Part shown: positions 15,426 through 23,838 of the stretch, piece by piece
How positions within the stretch are numbered: the stretch's first letter is position 1
How the letters are laid out: each line of letters begins with the position of its first letter
Source: DASQGA01 sp963722715
GTDB lineage: Bacteria > Actinomycetota > Thermoleophilia > Gaiellales > Gaiellaceae
Direction: 5' to 3'
Assembly (NCBI GenBank): GCA_963722715.1
Contig: CAVROA010000009.1
Location: 79,272 to 143,271 of the forward strand
Length of the DNA: 64,000 nt
The notes under the pieces: generated by a model
Database searches by the model: none
What the model was told of the DNA's origin: nothing
Seen by the model: only the letters and a program-made list of their open reading frames with translations
Translations under genes and position numbers: made by a program

Positions 15426-15980
15426 TCAGGCGACGGCTGCGAGCTGGCGCTCGAGCGACGCGAACGCACGGTGCTGGAGGGACTTGATGGCGCCCTCGCT
15501 CTTCCCGAGGAGACACGCGACCTCGCCGTTCGAGTAGTCGAGCCCGTACTTGAGCGCGAGCACGCGCCGCTGGTCCTCGGACAGAGGCTCGATCAGTGCC
15601 CGCATCCCGAAGCGTCCGAAGGTCCTCATGGCCTCCTCTTCGGCCGAGCGCCCGGAGTCCGGCTCCGGCTCGGGCAGCTCACGGGCGGAGGCACGAAAGT
15701 GGTCGATCGCAAGGTTCCTCGCAATCCGAAAGAGCCAGGCCGAGAAGGGCACGCCCCGCGCCTCGAAGCGATCGATCCGCTCGAGCATTCGGGTGAACGT
15801 CTGGTTGGTCAGGTCCTCGGCATCCTGGGCGTTCGAGACCATGGACCGCAGATACCGCTGCACGCGGTCCGCATAGAGGATGTAGAGCGCCTCGAGCGCA
15901 ACCGAGTCGCCCGTTCTTCCTCGTTCCACCAGCTCCCGGACATCGTTTTCGTGCCCGGCTTCGCCGACCGAAATCCCCAC
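15426..15980 (-). CDS. ECF-type RNA polymerase sigma factor
   Basis: The 184-residue protein has sigma region 2 (about 30-95; LYILYADRVQRYLRSMV, AEDLTNQTF, PFSAWLFRIARNLAIDH). A Pro/Glu-rich linker leads to region 4 (about 125-175; LSEDQRRVLALKYGLDYSN, GKSEGAIKSLQHRAFASL). It lacks regions 1 and 3, as ECF factors do. GTG 15980 is preferred over TTG 16019 because a GGGGGAG ribosome site lies 6 bases ahead of it. No anti-sigma gene adjoins it; the neighbours are a small unknown protein and a GTPase. Its regulon cannot be told from the window. Confidence 0.9.
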   Translation of the reverse strand: MGISVGEAGHENDVRELVERGRTGDSVALEALYILYADRVQRYLRSMVSNAQDAEDLTNQTFTRMLERIDRFEARGVPFSAWLFRIARNLAIDHFRASARELPEPEPDSGRSAEEEAMRTFGRFGMRALIEPLSEDQRRVLALKYGLDYSNGEVACLLGKSEGAIKSLQHRAFASLERQLAAVA

Positions 15981-16082
15981 GGTAGTCTCCCCCGTTCGTC
16001 TCCCCCGAAAGGGGTACAAGCCCTCTCGAATCGCACCTAAGCAGAGAATCCGGAAAAGGCAACCCGCGGACGCGGGCAGGGC

Positions 16083-16310
16083 CTAACCGGTGCCGCCGAA
16101 ACCGATCGTGGTCTCGCGAGCGAAGCGCTTCACGTAGACGATGCGGGCGAGCGGAAGCAGGTAGCTCCCGTCCTCGGTCTCGAGCTCGAACGTTCCTCCG
16201 CCTCCGGCTGCGAGCGCCTTTGCGAGCTCATCGGCTACAGCCGGCGCCACGATGGCACCGACGATCTGGCCACCCTCGAACGCGAGCTCGAGCCTGACCC
16301 TATCCGGCAC
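16083..16310 (-). CDS. Conserved small protein, function unknown
   Basis: This 75-residue protein is predicted to be a compact beta-rich domain: RVRLELAFEGGQIVGAIVA, then a short helix VADELAKALA and strands TFELETEDGSYLLPLARIVYVKRF. The layout recalls DUF3107-type small actinobacterial proteins, but I cannot assign it. Its start lies inside the end of the methylmalonyl-CoA epimerase gene (11-base overlap), which implies coupled translation. It has no membrane segment, signal or cysteine. A 102-base gap to the sigma gene follows. Confidence 0.6.
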   Translation of the reverse strand: MPDRVRLELAFEGGQIVGAIVAPAVADELAKALAAGGGGTFELETEDGSYLLPLARIVYVKRFARETTIGFGGTG

Positions 16311-16707
16311 GTCCCACCACCTCCGCGAGGACGCCGTGGATCGAGTCGGGATGAACGAAGGCGACCTCGTGCCCGCCCAGGCCGGGCCGGGGTTCCGAGT
16401 CGATCACGTCGGCGCCCTGCTCGACGAGCTCGCCGACGGCAGCCCTGATGTCGTCCACCTCGAAGGCGACGTGGTGCATCCCCGGGCCTCGCTTGGCCAG
16501 GAACCGCCCGACCGGGGTATCGGCCGCGAGCGGCGAGACGAGCTCGACCCTGCCCTCGCCCAGACGGAGGTAGACCGCGTCGACCCCCTGCAACTCCATG
16601 CGGCCCCTGACCTCTACCTTGGCGCCAAAGAGCCGCGTATAGGTCTCGACGGCTTCATCGAGATCCTCGACGGCCATCGCAACGTGGTGGAGTCGGCGAA
16701 CGTCCAC
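16300..16707 (-). CDS. mce: Methylmalonyl-CoA epimerase
   Basis: This VOC/glyoxalase-fold enzyme interconverts (R)- and (S)-methylmalonyl-CoA in propionate and branched-chain degradation. The 135-residue length is typical. It contains two beta-alpha-beta-beta-beta modules with metal ligands at His7/His8 (LHHVAMAV), Glu in GRVELVSP, His in GMHHVAFEV and Glu in VLAEVVG. The opening matches mce rather than other VOC proteins. A TACGAT hexamer lies 7 bases before GTG 16707. No mutase genes are in the window. Confidence 0.88.
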   Translation of the reverse strand: MDVRRLHHVAMAVEDLDEAVETYTRLFGAKVEVRGRMELQGVDAVYLRLGEGRVELVSPLAADTPVGRFLAKRGPGMHHVAFEVDDIRAAVGELVEQGADVIDSEPRPGLGGHEVAFVHPDSIHGVLAEVVGRAG

Positions 16708-16714
16708 GGGGCCG

Positions 16715-16720
16715 ATCGTA
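16715..16720 (-). promoter_or_regulatory. Candidate -10 element for mce
   Basis: TACGAT on the minus strand ends 7 bases before GTG 16707 with no Shine-Dalgarno between, consistent with leaderless transcription. Confidence 0.4.
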
Positions 16721-16746
16721 CCGGCTGAGGACGGCGGAACTGTCGG

Positions 16747-18291
16747 CTAGTCAGGGAGACCGACGACGCGGGCCACGCCGACGTGGTCGCTCGAGTGGGA
16801 GTCCGGCTCGACTCCCTCGAGGAGCTGCTCGAGCTCCTCGCGGTCGATCGTCTCCTTCTCGAGGAGCGCATTCGCGATCCGATCGAGTGCGGCACGGTGC
16901 TTGCCGACGAGCCGAAGGGTGTCTTGAAAGGCCTGGTCCGTGAGACGCGCCTGCTCGGCATCGCGAAGCTGCTTCGTCTGCTCCGAGAGCGCGTAGTTGT
17001 CGGCGCGAAGCGTGCGCGAGGAGACCTCTTCGCCCATGCCGTACTCGAAGATCATGGCCCGGGCGATCGCCGTGACGCGCTCGAGGTCGTTCGAGGCTCC
17101 ATTGGTGACCCCGCCGAACGAGATGCTCTCGGCGGCGCGGCCGCCGAGGAGGACCTTCATGCGGTCGATCAGCTCCTCCTTCGTGTGCAGATAGCGCTCT
17201 TCCTGCGGCGTGTGGAGCGTGTAGCCGAGCGCCTGTCCACGCGCCACGATCGTGACCTTTTGAACCGGCTGCGGCTCTCCCACCAGGTGGGAGACGAGTG
17301 CATGGCCGGCCTCGTGAAAGGCAATGACCCGCTTTTCCTTCTCGGTCATCGTCTTGCGCTGCTGGAGCCCTGCGACGACCCGCTCGAACGCGGCCTCGAA
17401 GTCCTCGTCGCGAATCTGGTCCTGCTCGTTTCGGCCCGCGAAGATGGCGGCCTCGTTGCAGAGGTTCGCAAGGTCTGCGCCCGTCAGCCCGGAGGTCTGC
17501 CGTGCGATCCGGGTCAGATCGACGTCGCTCGCCAGCGGCTTCCCGCGGCTGTGCACGGCCAGAATCGACTCGCGGCCGGCGAGATCGGGTGGGCCGACCA
17601 GCACCTGGCGGTCGAACCGCCCGGGCCGAAGCAGGGCCGGGTCGAGATCCTCGATCCGGTTCGAGGCGCCGATGATGACGACCTCGGCCGCGGAGACGAA
17701 GCCGTCCAGCTCGACCAGAAGCTGGTTCAGGGTCTGGTCGTGCTCGCGGTTGAAGCTCGCTCCCGAGCGGCGCATGCCGACCGCGTCCAGCTCGTCGATG
17801 AAGACGATTGCCGGCGCGTTCTTCCGCGCCGTCTCGAAGAGCTTGCGGATACGGGACGCACCAAGTCCGGCGAACATCTCGACGAACGCCGAGGCGCTTT
17901 GTGAGTAGAAGTTGGCTCCGGATGCGTGGGCGACCGCCTTGGCCAGCAGCGTCTTTCCGGTTCCGGGCGGCCCGTAGAGGAGGATGCCCTTCGGGACCCG
18001 TGCCCCCAGGCGCGCGAAGCGCTGCGGATCCTGGAGGAAGTCGACGACCTCCGCAAGCTCCGCCTGGGCCTCGTCGACGCCGGCGATGTCGGCCCACGTG
18101 ACGGACGACTTCGACTCGGGCGCGACGACATTCGGCTTCACTCGCGGCATCAGCGCGAGCGTCCGCCAGAGGATGTAGACGATCAGGCCGAAGAAGATGA
18201 GCGGGAGCCACGTAAGGGCAACAGCCGCTACTCCGTCGAGCAAGTCTCCAACGTTCCCCAGCACAACCTCTGCATCGGCGCGGAGGACCAA
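16747..18291 (-). CDS. ftsH: Short FtsH-type AAA+ zinc metalloprotease
   Basis: A membrane-bound ATP-dependent protease of the FtsH family. It has Walker A GPPGTGKT (about 107-114), Walker B IVFIDELDAV, second-region-of-homology LLRPGRFDR, and the M41 protease site HEAGH with a third zinc ligand Asp in NGASNDLERV. At 514 residues it is about 100-130 shorter than E. coli FtsH. Only one N-terminal helix (WLPLIFFGLIVYILWRTL) is present, and the first helix and extracytoplasmic domain are missing. The start is TTG 18291; GTG 18264 with AGAGG upstream is possible. It follows the nicotinate phosphoribosyltransferase gene by 3 bases. Confidence 0.88.
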   Translation of the reverse strand: MVLRADAEVVLGNVGDLLDGVAAVALTWLPLIFFGLIVYILWRTLALMPRVKPNVVAPESKSSVTWADIAGVDEAQAELAEVVDFLQDPQRFARLGARVPKGILLYGPPGTGKTLLAKAVAHASGANFYSQSASAFVEMFAGLGASRIRKLFETARKNAPAIVFIDELDAVGMRRSGASFNREHDQTLNQLLVELDGFVSAAEVVIIGASNRIEDLDPALLRPGRFDRQVLVGPPDLAGRESILAVHSRGKPLASDVDLTRIARQTSGLTGADLANLCNEAAIFAGRNEQDQIRDEDFEAAFERVVAGLQQRKTMTEKEKRVIAFHEAGHALVSHLVGEPQPVQKVTIVARGQALGYTLHTPQEERYLHTKEELIDRMKVLLGGRAAESISFGGVTNGASNDLERVTAIARAMIFEYGMGEEVSSRTLRADNYALSEQTKQLRDAEQARLTDQAFQDTLRLVGKHRAALDRIANALLEKETIDREELEQLLEGVEPDSHSSDHVGVARVVGLPD

Positions 18292-18294
18292 GTT

Positions 18295-19359
18295 CTAAAG
18301 CACGAGCTCCAGACGGTCGTTGGGTCTCAGCTCGCGGCCCACCTTCGCCGAGGGCTTCCCGTCGGTGAGGACGATGTCCCCGGTGAAGTCGTTCTCACCT
18401 CGGATCAGTGCCGAGCCGACGCCGTAGGAGTCAACTGGAACACCGCGAGCCTCGAATTCCTGGATCCGCTCGGAGTCGAACCCGCCCGAGACCACGATTC
18501 GCACGTCTTCGTACCCGTTGCCGTCGAGCGCCTCGCGTACCTTCCGGACGAGACGCTCGTTGACGCCACGCGGGTCGAAGTAGCCCATCTCGTCCCAGAG
18601 GGAGCGGTCGACGAGCGTTCGCGACGTGTCGAGACGGACGCCCCAGAGACGGTCACCAAGGGCCCGGGCTACTTCGAGCGAGGTTCGCACCGAGTCGTTC
18701 TCGAAGTCGACGAGCACCACGATGTTCGTCTCATCCTGGAAGTGCTCGGCGAACCGCGACGCGGCGAGGACGGTGTCACCTTCGTAGGCGGAGATCAGCG
18801 CATGCGGCACGGTGCCGATGCCGCGGCCTCCCCACCAGGACGCCTGAGCTTCCGTCGAGACGCCGATCGCGCCCGCGACATGCGCGGCATAGCCGTCGCC
18901 GGTCTGGACGCGGTGGTGGTCGTGCCGGGCCGGGAAGAAGAGGATCGGCTTCCCGTTGGCCGCCTCGACCACGCGACGCACGTTCGTCGAGATGAGCGTC
19001 CGCCGGGCAAGGACGCCCAGGTAGGCGGTCTCGAGGTGGGCGAAGAGCGTGTAGTCGCCCTCGATCGTCATCACCGTGTCGTAGGGCTTGACCGAATCGC
19101 CGTCGTAGAGCGCCCGCACGGTCAAGCCGTCCCAATCGTGCGAGCAGAGCTTCAGGATCGCGATCGCTTCGTCCATCCCGCCGAGGATCGCCTGCTTCTT
19201 CTGGAAGACCTGCATGAGCACCTGCGGGTGTCTGCCGTCGCGGACGAGCGTCTCGCGCGCGTGATTGAAGTAGACGTCTGTGTAATAGCCCTCCCGCATC
19301 TTCTCGACCGGAAGGTCGAAGATCTCAGGTGGGAGGCGGCGCTTCGTCTCGATCGCCAT
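18295..19359 (-). CDS. Nicotinate phosphoribosyltransferase-type protein
   Basis: This type II phosphoribosyltransferase salvages nicotinate into nicotinate mononucleotide for NAD synthesis. The 354 residues include GYYTDVYFNHARETL near the start, a FFPARHDHHRVQTGDG loop, LVDFENDS, GVRLDTSRTL and VSGGFDSERI with the phosphate-binding GVGSAL at the end. ATG 19359 is chosen over the longer frame because homologues start near RRLPPEIFDLP and a TACAAT hexamer lies 9 bases upstream. The start lies inside the DUF1385 gene (35-base overlap) in a four-gene run. Nicotinamide could be the substrate instead of nicotinate. Confidence 0.85.
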   Translation of the reverse strand: MAIETKRRLPPEIFDLPVEKMREGYYTDVYFNHARETLVRDGRHPQVLMQVFQKKQAILGGMDEAIAILKLCSHDWDGLTVRALYDGDSVKPYDTVMTIEGDYTLFAHLETAYLGVLARRTLISTNVRRVVEAANGKPILFFPARHDHHRVQTGDGYAAHVAGAIGVSTEAQASWWGGRGIGTVPHALISAYEGDTVLAASRFAEHFQDETNIVVLVDFENDSVRTSLEVARALGDRLWGVRLDTSRTLVDRSLWDEMGYFDPRGVNERLVRKVREALDGNGYEDVRIVVSGGFDSERIQEFEARGVPVDSYGVGSALIRGENDFTGDIVLTDGKPSAKVGRELRPNDRLELVL

Positions 19360-20158
19360 CGTCGGGCGATTGTAGGGGGCGCGCATCTTCCAGCTCACCG
19401 AGCTCGAGTCGCAGGCACTCCTGGAGGGCGGCCTGAGCGACATCGAGCTGCTCGGAGGACGGCTCGGCGGTCACGACACGGTGCTGGAGCTCGTGACCCG
19501 GGCGCGCGAGCGCGCGCGAAACCGGGTGTCTCTCGTTCTTGACCATCCACCCGAAGACCTCGACCGACGCTGCCATCGCCCCGACGGCTGCCCCGATCCG
19601 GGCCAGCGGGCGAAACGCCTGCGGAGCACGGCGCGCCAGAAGGCTGCCGGCCGCGGAGGTGATGATGAGCGGCCCGACCAGGTGCGAGCCACAGCGCTCG
19701 TGCTCACGCTGCCGAGGCTCGCCGTGCTCATAGCTGCCGATCGTGATGTGCTCGGCACCGTGATACTCGGCGAGCTGCGTCCCGCGCATCGCCACCGCGG
19801 CGGGCCCGAGCGCGAGAATCGAGCCGAGGACCTCCTGCAATGCCGGACTGAGCCGCGACGACCGAAGCAGCCGGACGCCGGCCAGAGTTCCGATCATCGC
19901 CACGGCGACGCGGGGCCGGCCGAACGGCAGCTCGGCCTCGGGGAGGCGGCGACGGACGACCGGTAAGAGCGCGAAGACCTCGGCCATGCGAAGAGCGCCT
20001 TGCACGATCCTGTTCGCGTCCTTCGCCCTGATCGGCTTGCGCCCGGAGGCGAGCTCGAGCCGGCCGTTGTCGGTTCGGATGGCGCAAGCCCAGTACTCGG
20101 GCCCGTGGACGAGCACCCCGTTTCCGAGGGCCATGCCTCCGAGCCGCACCGCGCTCAC
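19325..20158 (-). CDS. DUF1385 membrane protein
   Basis: The 277-residue protein has the DUF1385 signature: LGGMALGNGVLVHGPEYWACAIR at the N-terminus (written here in shorter pieces as LGGMALGNG and GPEYWACAIR), and YHGAEHITIGSYEHGE with a later ERCGSHLVG in the middle. Two or three hydrophobic helices (about 88-118, 160-180 and 188-206) imply a membrane location, and the conserved His and Cys residues could bind metal. Its function is unknown. GTG overlaps the M20 peptidase stop by 4 bases and its 3' end covers the start of the nicotinate phosphoribosyltransferase gene. Confidence 0.8.
   Translation of the reverse strand: MSAVRLGGMALGNGVLVHGPEYWACAIRTDNGRLELASGRKPIRAKDANRIVQGALRMAEVFALLPVVRRRLPEAELPFGRPRVAVAMIGTLAGVRLLRSSRLSPALQEVLGSILALGPAAVAMRGTQLAEYHGAEHITIGSYEHGEPRQREHERCGSHLVGPLIITSAAGSLLARRAPQAFRPLARIGAAVGAMAASVEVFGWMVKNERHPVSRALARPGHELQHRVVTAEPSSEQLDVAQAALQECLRLELGELEDARPLQSPDDGDRDEAPPPT
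19369..19374 (-). promoter_or_regulatory. Candidate internal -10 element for the NAPRT gene
   Basis: TACAAT on the minus strand, inside the DUF1385 coding sequence, ends 9 bases before ATG 19359. Confidence 0.4.
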
Positions 20159-21465
20159 GTGCCGATCCTCCGTGCGAGGGCAACAAGAAAGCGTGTCGCG
20201 AACTCGAGGTCCTCGACCGGGATCCGCTCGTCCGCCGAGTGGATCAGGCGCGAGGCAAGCTCAGGGTCCATCGTGCGCATCGGAAAGAAACCGTACGCGA
20301 TCGTGCCAAAGGCCTCGCGAAGGTAGTGACTGTCTGTGAACCCGGACAGGATCACGGGCGCGACCGTGGCGCCGGGTTCCTCGGCTCCCACAAGCTCCTC
20401 GATCGCCTCCCAGAGCGGCGTGTGCATCGAGGACCGCGTCCCGCCGACGCCATACAACCAGGCCAGTTCGTAGTCGCCAGGCCCGAGGCAGTCGCGGATC
20501 TCTTCCTCAGCCTCGGCCTGCGTTGTCCCCGGCAGCAGGCGACAGTCGCAGACGACGTCGCAGACGGCGGGGATGACATTTCGCTGCTTCGACGCCTCGA
20601 TGATCGTGGGAGAGACGACCGTGCCGAGCATCGGCTCCGTCATCGCCGACAGGGCGGGCTCGAGCTGCTCGACCCGCTCGAGCATCGAGTCGGCGTCCGC
20701 CGGCGCGCCAAGCAGGGTTCGCAGGAACACCTCGGTTTCGGGGAGGAGCCGCACCCGCGGGCGAAACTCTCCGAGCCGCTCGAGGAGGGGGGCAGCCTTC
20801 ACGAGCGCGTTGTCCGCGATCCCGGGCATCGACGCGTGCCCGCTCCTGCCTCGGACGCGCAAGAGGAAGGGCGAGGTCATCTTCTCCGCGGTCGAGCACA
20901 GATAGACGGACCGGCCCCCGACGACGGTGCGGTCACCGCCTCCCTCGTTGATGCAGTACTCGGCCTGAACTGCCGCCGGATGCACCCGGCAGAGCCACGA
21001 CAGGCCGAAGTCGTCGCCCACTTCTTCGTCGGCAGTAGCGGCGAAGATCAGGTCACCGGCCGGCTCGAACCCATCCCGCGCGAGCGTGGCGATCGCGACT
21101 GCGTTCGCAGCAACCTGGCTCTTCATGTCGAGCGCTCCGCGGCCCCAGATCTCGCCGTCGACGAGAGCGCCGGACCAGGGATCCAGAGCCCATTCGGCGG
21201 GATCGGCCAGCACCGTGTCCGTGTGGGAGAGAAGCAGGAGCCGCTTGCCGTCGCCACGACCGCGGATCCGCGCCACGAGGTTGGCGCGCCCCGGCTCGCG
21301 CGCGAGCAGCTCGCACTCGACGCCGTGCGGCTCGAGATAGTCGCGCAGGAGCTCCGCGGCGCTGGTCTCGTTCCCCGGCGGGTTGACCGTGTCCAGCCGG
21401 AGGAGCGCCTGGAGCAACTCGACGACCTCGTCGCGAAGCGTAGTCGCCGCCACTTCGAATGCCAC
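20155..21465 (-). CDS. M20-family metallopeptidase
   Basis: This zinc amidohydrolase is related to acetylornithine deacetylase, succinyl-diaminopimelate desuccinylase and carboxypeptidase G2. The 436-residue length is standard. It has LLSHTDTVLAD (zinc His), GRGALDMKSQVA (bridging Asp), ATADEEVGDDFG (catalytic Glu pair) and a lid domain in the middle. The final zinc ligand is expected in the SGFTDSHYLREA segment. GTG 21465 has GGAGG five bases upstream, one of the clearest ribosome sites in the window. The substrate is not predictable; a peptide or acylated amino acid is likely. It is first in the run M20, DUF1385, NAPRT, FtsH. Confidence 0.88.
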   Translation of the reverse strand: MAFEVAATTLRDEVVELLQALLRLDTVNPPGNETSAAELLRDYLEPHGVECELLAREPGRANLVARIRGRGDGKRLLLLSHTDTVLADPAEWALDPWSGALVDGEIWGRGALDMKSQVAANAVAIATLARDGFEPAGDLIFAATADEEVGDDFGLSWLCRVHPAAVQAEYCINEGGGDRTVVGGRSVYLCSTAEKMTSPFLLRVRGRSGHASMPGIADNALVKAAPLLERLGEFRPRVRLLPETEVFLRTLLGAPADADSMLERVEQLEPALSAMTEPMLGTVVSPTIIEASKQRNVIPAVCDVVCDCRLLPGTTQAEAEEEIRDCLGPGDYELAWLYGVGGTRSSMHTPLWEAIEELVGAEEPGATVAPVILSGFTDSHYLREAFGTIAYGFFPMRTMDPELASRLIHSADERIPVEDLEFATRFLVALARRIGT

Positions 21466-21508
21466 ACGAGCCTCCTTCTCTCCCCGGGCCGCGGAGCATA
21501 CTTCCGGG

Positions 21509-22768
21509 GTGAGCGACCTCTTCGCCGATGCCGCCGAGGGCCGGCTGGCCGACGTGGCGCCGCTTGCCCAACGCCTGCGGCCCGCGAGTCTCGACGACTT
21601 CGTGGGCCAGGAGCCGGTCGTCGGGGAGGGTTCCGCTCTTCGGCTGGCGATCGCGGAGGACCGCGTGGCGTCTGCCATCTTCTACGGGCCGCCCGGAACC
21701 GGGAAGACGACCCTCGCCCGCATCGTCGCCGCGACGACGGGAGCAGCCTTCGAGGAGCTTTCCGCCGTCTCCGCATCGGTCGCGGACGTCCGCGCCATCC
21801 TCCAGCGGGCACGTGACCGGCTCGGTGGCTCCGGACAGCGGACGATTCTCTTCCTCGACGAGATCCACCGCTTCAACAAGGCCCAGCAGGACGCAATGCT
21901 GCCGGCGGTCGAGACGGGCCTCGTGACGCTGATCGGCGCAACGACCGAGAACCCCTACTTCGAGGTCAACTCTGCGCTCCTGTCGCGCACGCAGATCTAC
22001 GAGCTCCAACCGCTCACGAGCGAGGACCTGGCGGTCGTCGTGCGGAAAGGAGCTGCCCACCTCGAAACCGAGCTCCCGGATGAGCTCGTCGGGACGATCG
22101 CGCGCCGGGCGGGCGGGGACGCCCGCGCCGCTCTCAATATCCTCGAGCTGGCACAGCAGTCAGCCCGCGCTGAAGGCGTCGCCGTCGAAGAACGGCATGT
22201 GGAGGACGCCGCGCGGAAGCGGCCGCTCGTCTACGACAAGGGTGGAGACGCCCATTACGACTTCACGTCGGCCTTCATCAAGTCGATCCGCGGATCGGAT
22301 CCGGATGCGACGCTCTTCTACCTCTCGGCGATGCTCGAGGGCGGCGAGGACCCCCGGTACGTGGCGCGAAGAATGATCGTCCACGCCTCCGAGGACATCG
22401 GGAACGCCGACCCGCGCGCCCTTCTCGTCGCTGTGGCAGCGGCTCACGCTCTCGAGCACGTCGGACTGCCGGAGGCGCGGCTGAACCTCGCGCAGGCGGC
22501 GATCTATCTCGCGCGGGCGCCCAAGTCGAACGCCGTCCTCAAGGCCCTCGGGGCGGCGCAGGCCGACGTCAAGGAGCTGGGGGCGGTCCGCCCGCCGAAG
22601 AGCCTCCGCGACACGCACTACTTCGGCGCCAGGAAGCTCGGTCACGGGAAGGACTACGTGTACCCGCCTGCCGACCCTGCCGGCTATGAGGTCGACTACC
22701 TGCCGGACGAGCTGAAGGGGAAGAAGTACTACGAGCCGTCCGGAAACGGCGAAGAGCGCGGGGACTAG
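21509..22768 (+). CDS. rarA: Replication-associated recombination protein A (RarA/MgsA)
   Basis: This AAA+ ATPase of the clamp-loader clade acts at stalled replication forks. The 419 residues contain LAQRLRPASLDDFVGQ near the start, Walker A YGPPGTGKTT (about 61-70), Walker B FLDEIHRFNKAQQD and sensor 1 GATTENP. The C-terminal tetramerisation part has HYDFTSAFIKSIRGSD, RRMIVHASEDIGNADP and the closing KGKKYYEPSGNG. GTG 21509 is chosen because it precedes the conserved SDLFADAA start. A CATACT hexamer ends 6 bases before it. It is divergent from the M20 gene (43 bases) and its stop shares CTAG with arginase. Confidence 0.93.
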   Translation: MSDLFADAAEGRLADVAPLAQRLRPASLDDFVGQEPVVGEGSALRLAIAEDRVASAIFYGPPGTGKTTLARIVAATTGAAFEELSAVSASVADVRAILQRARDRLGGSGQRTILFLDEIHRFNKAQQDAMLPAVETGLVTLIGATTENPYFEVNSALLSRTQIYELQPLTSEDLAVVVRKGAAHLETELPDELVGTIARRAGGDARAALNILELAQQSARAEGVAVEERHVEDAARKRPLVYDKGGDAHYDFTSAFIKSIRGSDPDATLFYLSAMLEGGEDPRYVARRMIVHASEDIGNADPRALLVAVAAAHALEHVGLPEARLNLAQAAIYLARAPKSNAVLKALGAAQADVKELGAVRPPKSLRDTHYFGARKLGHGKDYVYPPADPAGYEVDYLPDELKGKKYYEPSGNGEERGD

Positions 22769-23664
22769 AGGGTTCGGGCGCCGAGCGCGCTCGCTGCGAG
22801 CTCGACGGCGAGCCGCGCCGTCTCGTTCTCGCGGTCGAGGATCGGGTTGACCTCGACGATCTCGAACGAGTCGAGAAGCTCGGACTCGGCGATGAGCTCC
22901 ATCGCCAGGTGTGCCTCCCGGTAGGAGAGGCCGCCGCGCACCGGCGTCCCGACTCCCGGAGCAACGTCCGGGTCGATCACGTCCATGTCCAGGGACACGT
23001 GCAAAAAGGCGGCACCCTCGGCACGCGCCAGAGCATCGCGGACGACCTCCTCGAGGCCGCGCCGGTCGATCTCGCTCATCGTCGAGACGGCGAGACCGAG
23101 CCGATTGACGAGCGCCTTCTCGCCGGCGTCCAGCGACCGGACGCCGATCAGCGAGACGCGATTGGGGTCGAGCGAGGGCAGGGGCCAGGTCTCGCTCTGG
23201 AAGCCGTCGGAGATCTGACCGAGAGCCGCGGCCAACGGCATGCCGTGGATGTTGCCGCTCGGAGTCGTCTCGGGCGTGTTCAGGTCGCCGTGCGCATCCA
23301 GCCAGATCGCCGCTCCCGGGCCCTTGCTGGATGCCATCCCCCCGAGCGTGCCGAGCGCAACGGAGTGGTCGCCGCCGAGGACCAGCGGCAGATACCCCTC
23401 GCCGACTGCGGTCGCCACGCGCCTGGCGACGCCTTCACAGGTCTCCTTGATCTCCGCCAGAAAGCGAGCCCGTTCGTCTCCCATCGCAATGGTCTCTCGG
23501 AGCGAGGTGGCGACGTTGCCCCAGTCGTGTGCAGTGAGACCGAGCTCGGAGATCCGCTCGCCGAGCTCTGCGTAGCGGATGGCCGACGGGCCCATGTCGA
23601 CACCGCGGCGCCCTGAGCCGAGGTCGAGCTCGGCGCCGATGATCGCCACCTGCCTCTCGGCCAT
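22765..23664 (-). CDS. rocF: Arginase
   Basis: This manganese enzyme hydrolyses arginine to ornithine and urea. The 299 residues show all metal-binding motifs: GGDHSVALGT (about 103-112), WLDAHGDLNTPET (about 127-139) and SLDMDVIDPDVAPGVGTPV (about 228-246). The length matches bacterial RocF and the GNIHGMPLAAALG loop after the second motif is diagnostic for arginase rather than agmatinase. ATG 23664 has TAGCCT six bases upstream. It is divergent from tRNA-Phe. No other arginine catabolic genes adjoin it. Confidence 0.93.
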   Translation of the reverse strand: MAERQVAIIGAELDLGSGRRGVDMGPSAIRYAELGERISELGLTAHDWGNVATSLRETIAMGDERARFLAEIKETCEGVARRVATAVGEGYLPLVLGGDHSVALGTLGGMASSKGPGAAIWLDAHGDLNTPETTPSGNIHGMPLAAALGQISDGFQSETWPLPSLDPNRVSLIGVRSLDAGEKALVNRLGLAVSTMSEIDRRGLEEVVRDALARAEGAAFLHVSLDMDVIDPDVAPGVGTPVRGGLSYREAHLAMELIAESELLDSFEIVEVNPILDRENETARLAVELAASALGARTL

Positions 23665-23670
23665 GCGGCG

Positions 23671-23676
23671 AGGCTA
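23671..23676 (-). promoter_or_regulatory. Candidate -10 element for arginase
   Basis: TAGCCT on the minus strand ends exactly 6 bases before ATG 23664. The same hexamer and spacing occur before parA. Confidence 0.45.
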
Positions 23677-23730
23677 CCCCATTCTCAGAGGTCCGAGCCC
23701 CGAATTCAGGACGAGCCGCGGGACGTCCGG

Positions 23731-23736
23731 TAGTCT
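23731..23736 (+). promoter_or_regulatory. Candidate -10 element for tRNA-Phe
   Basis: TAGTCT lies 19 bases before the tRNA 5' end, a suitable position for a promoter with a short 5' leader. No strong -35 was found. Confidence 0.35.
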
Positions 23737-23755
23737 CAAACCCGCATCACCGCAA

Positions 23756-23828
23756 GGCGAGGTAGCTCAGTTGGTAGAGCACACGGCTGAAAACCGTGGT
23801 GTCGCCGGTTCGATTCCGGCCCTCGCCA
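23756..23828 (+). tRNA. tRNA-Phe (GAA)
   Basis: The sequence folds into a full cloverleaf. The acceptor stem is GGCGAGG with CCTCGCC, the D arm GCTC/GAGC, the anticodon stem CACGG/CCGTG with loop CTGAAAA (anticodon GAA) and the T arm GCCGG/CCGGC with TTCGATT. The length is 73 bases with discriminator A. The 3' CCA is not encoded and must be added. Confidence 0.97.
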
Positions 23829-23838
23829 TTGCCGCTGT

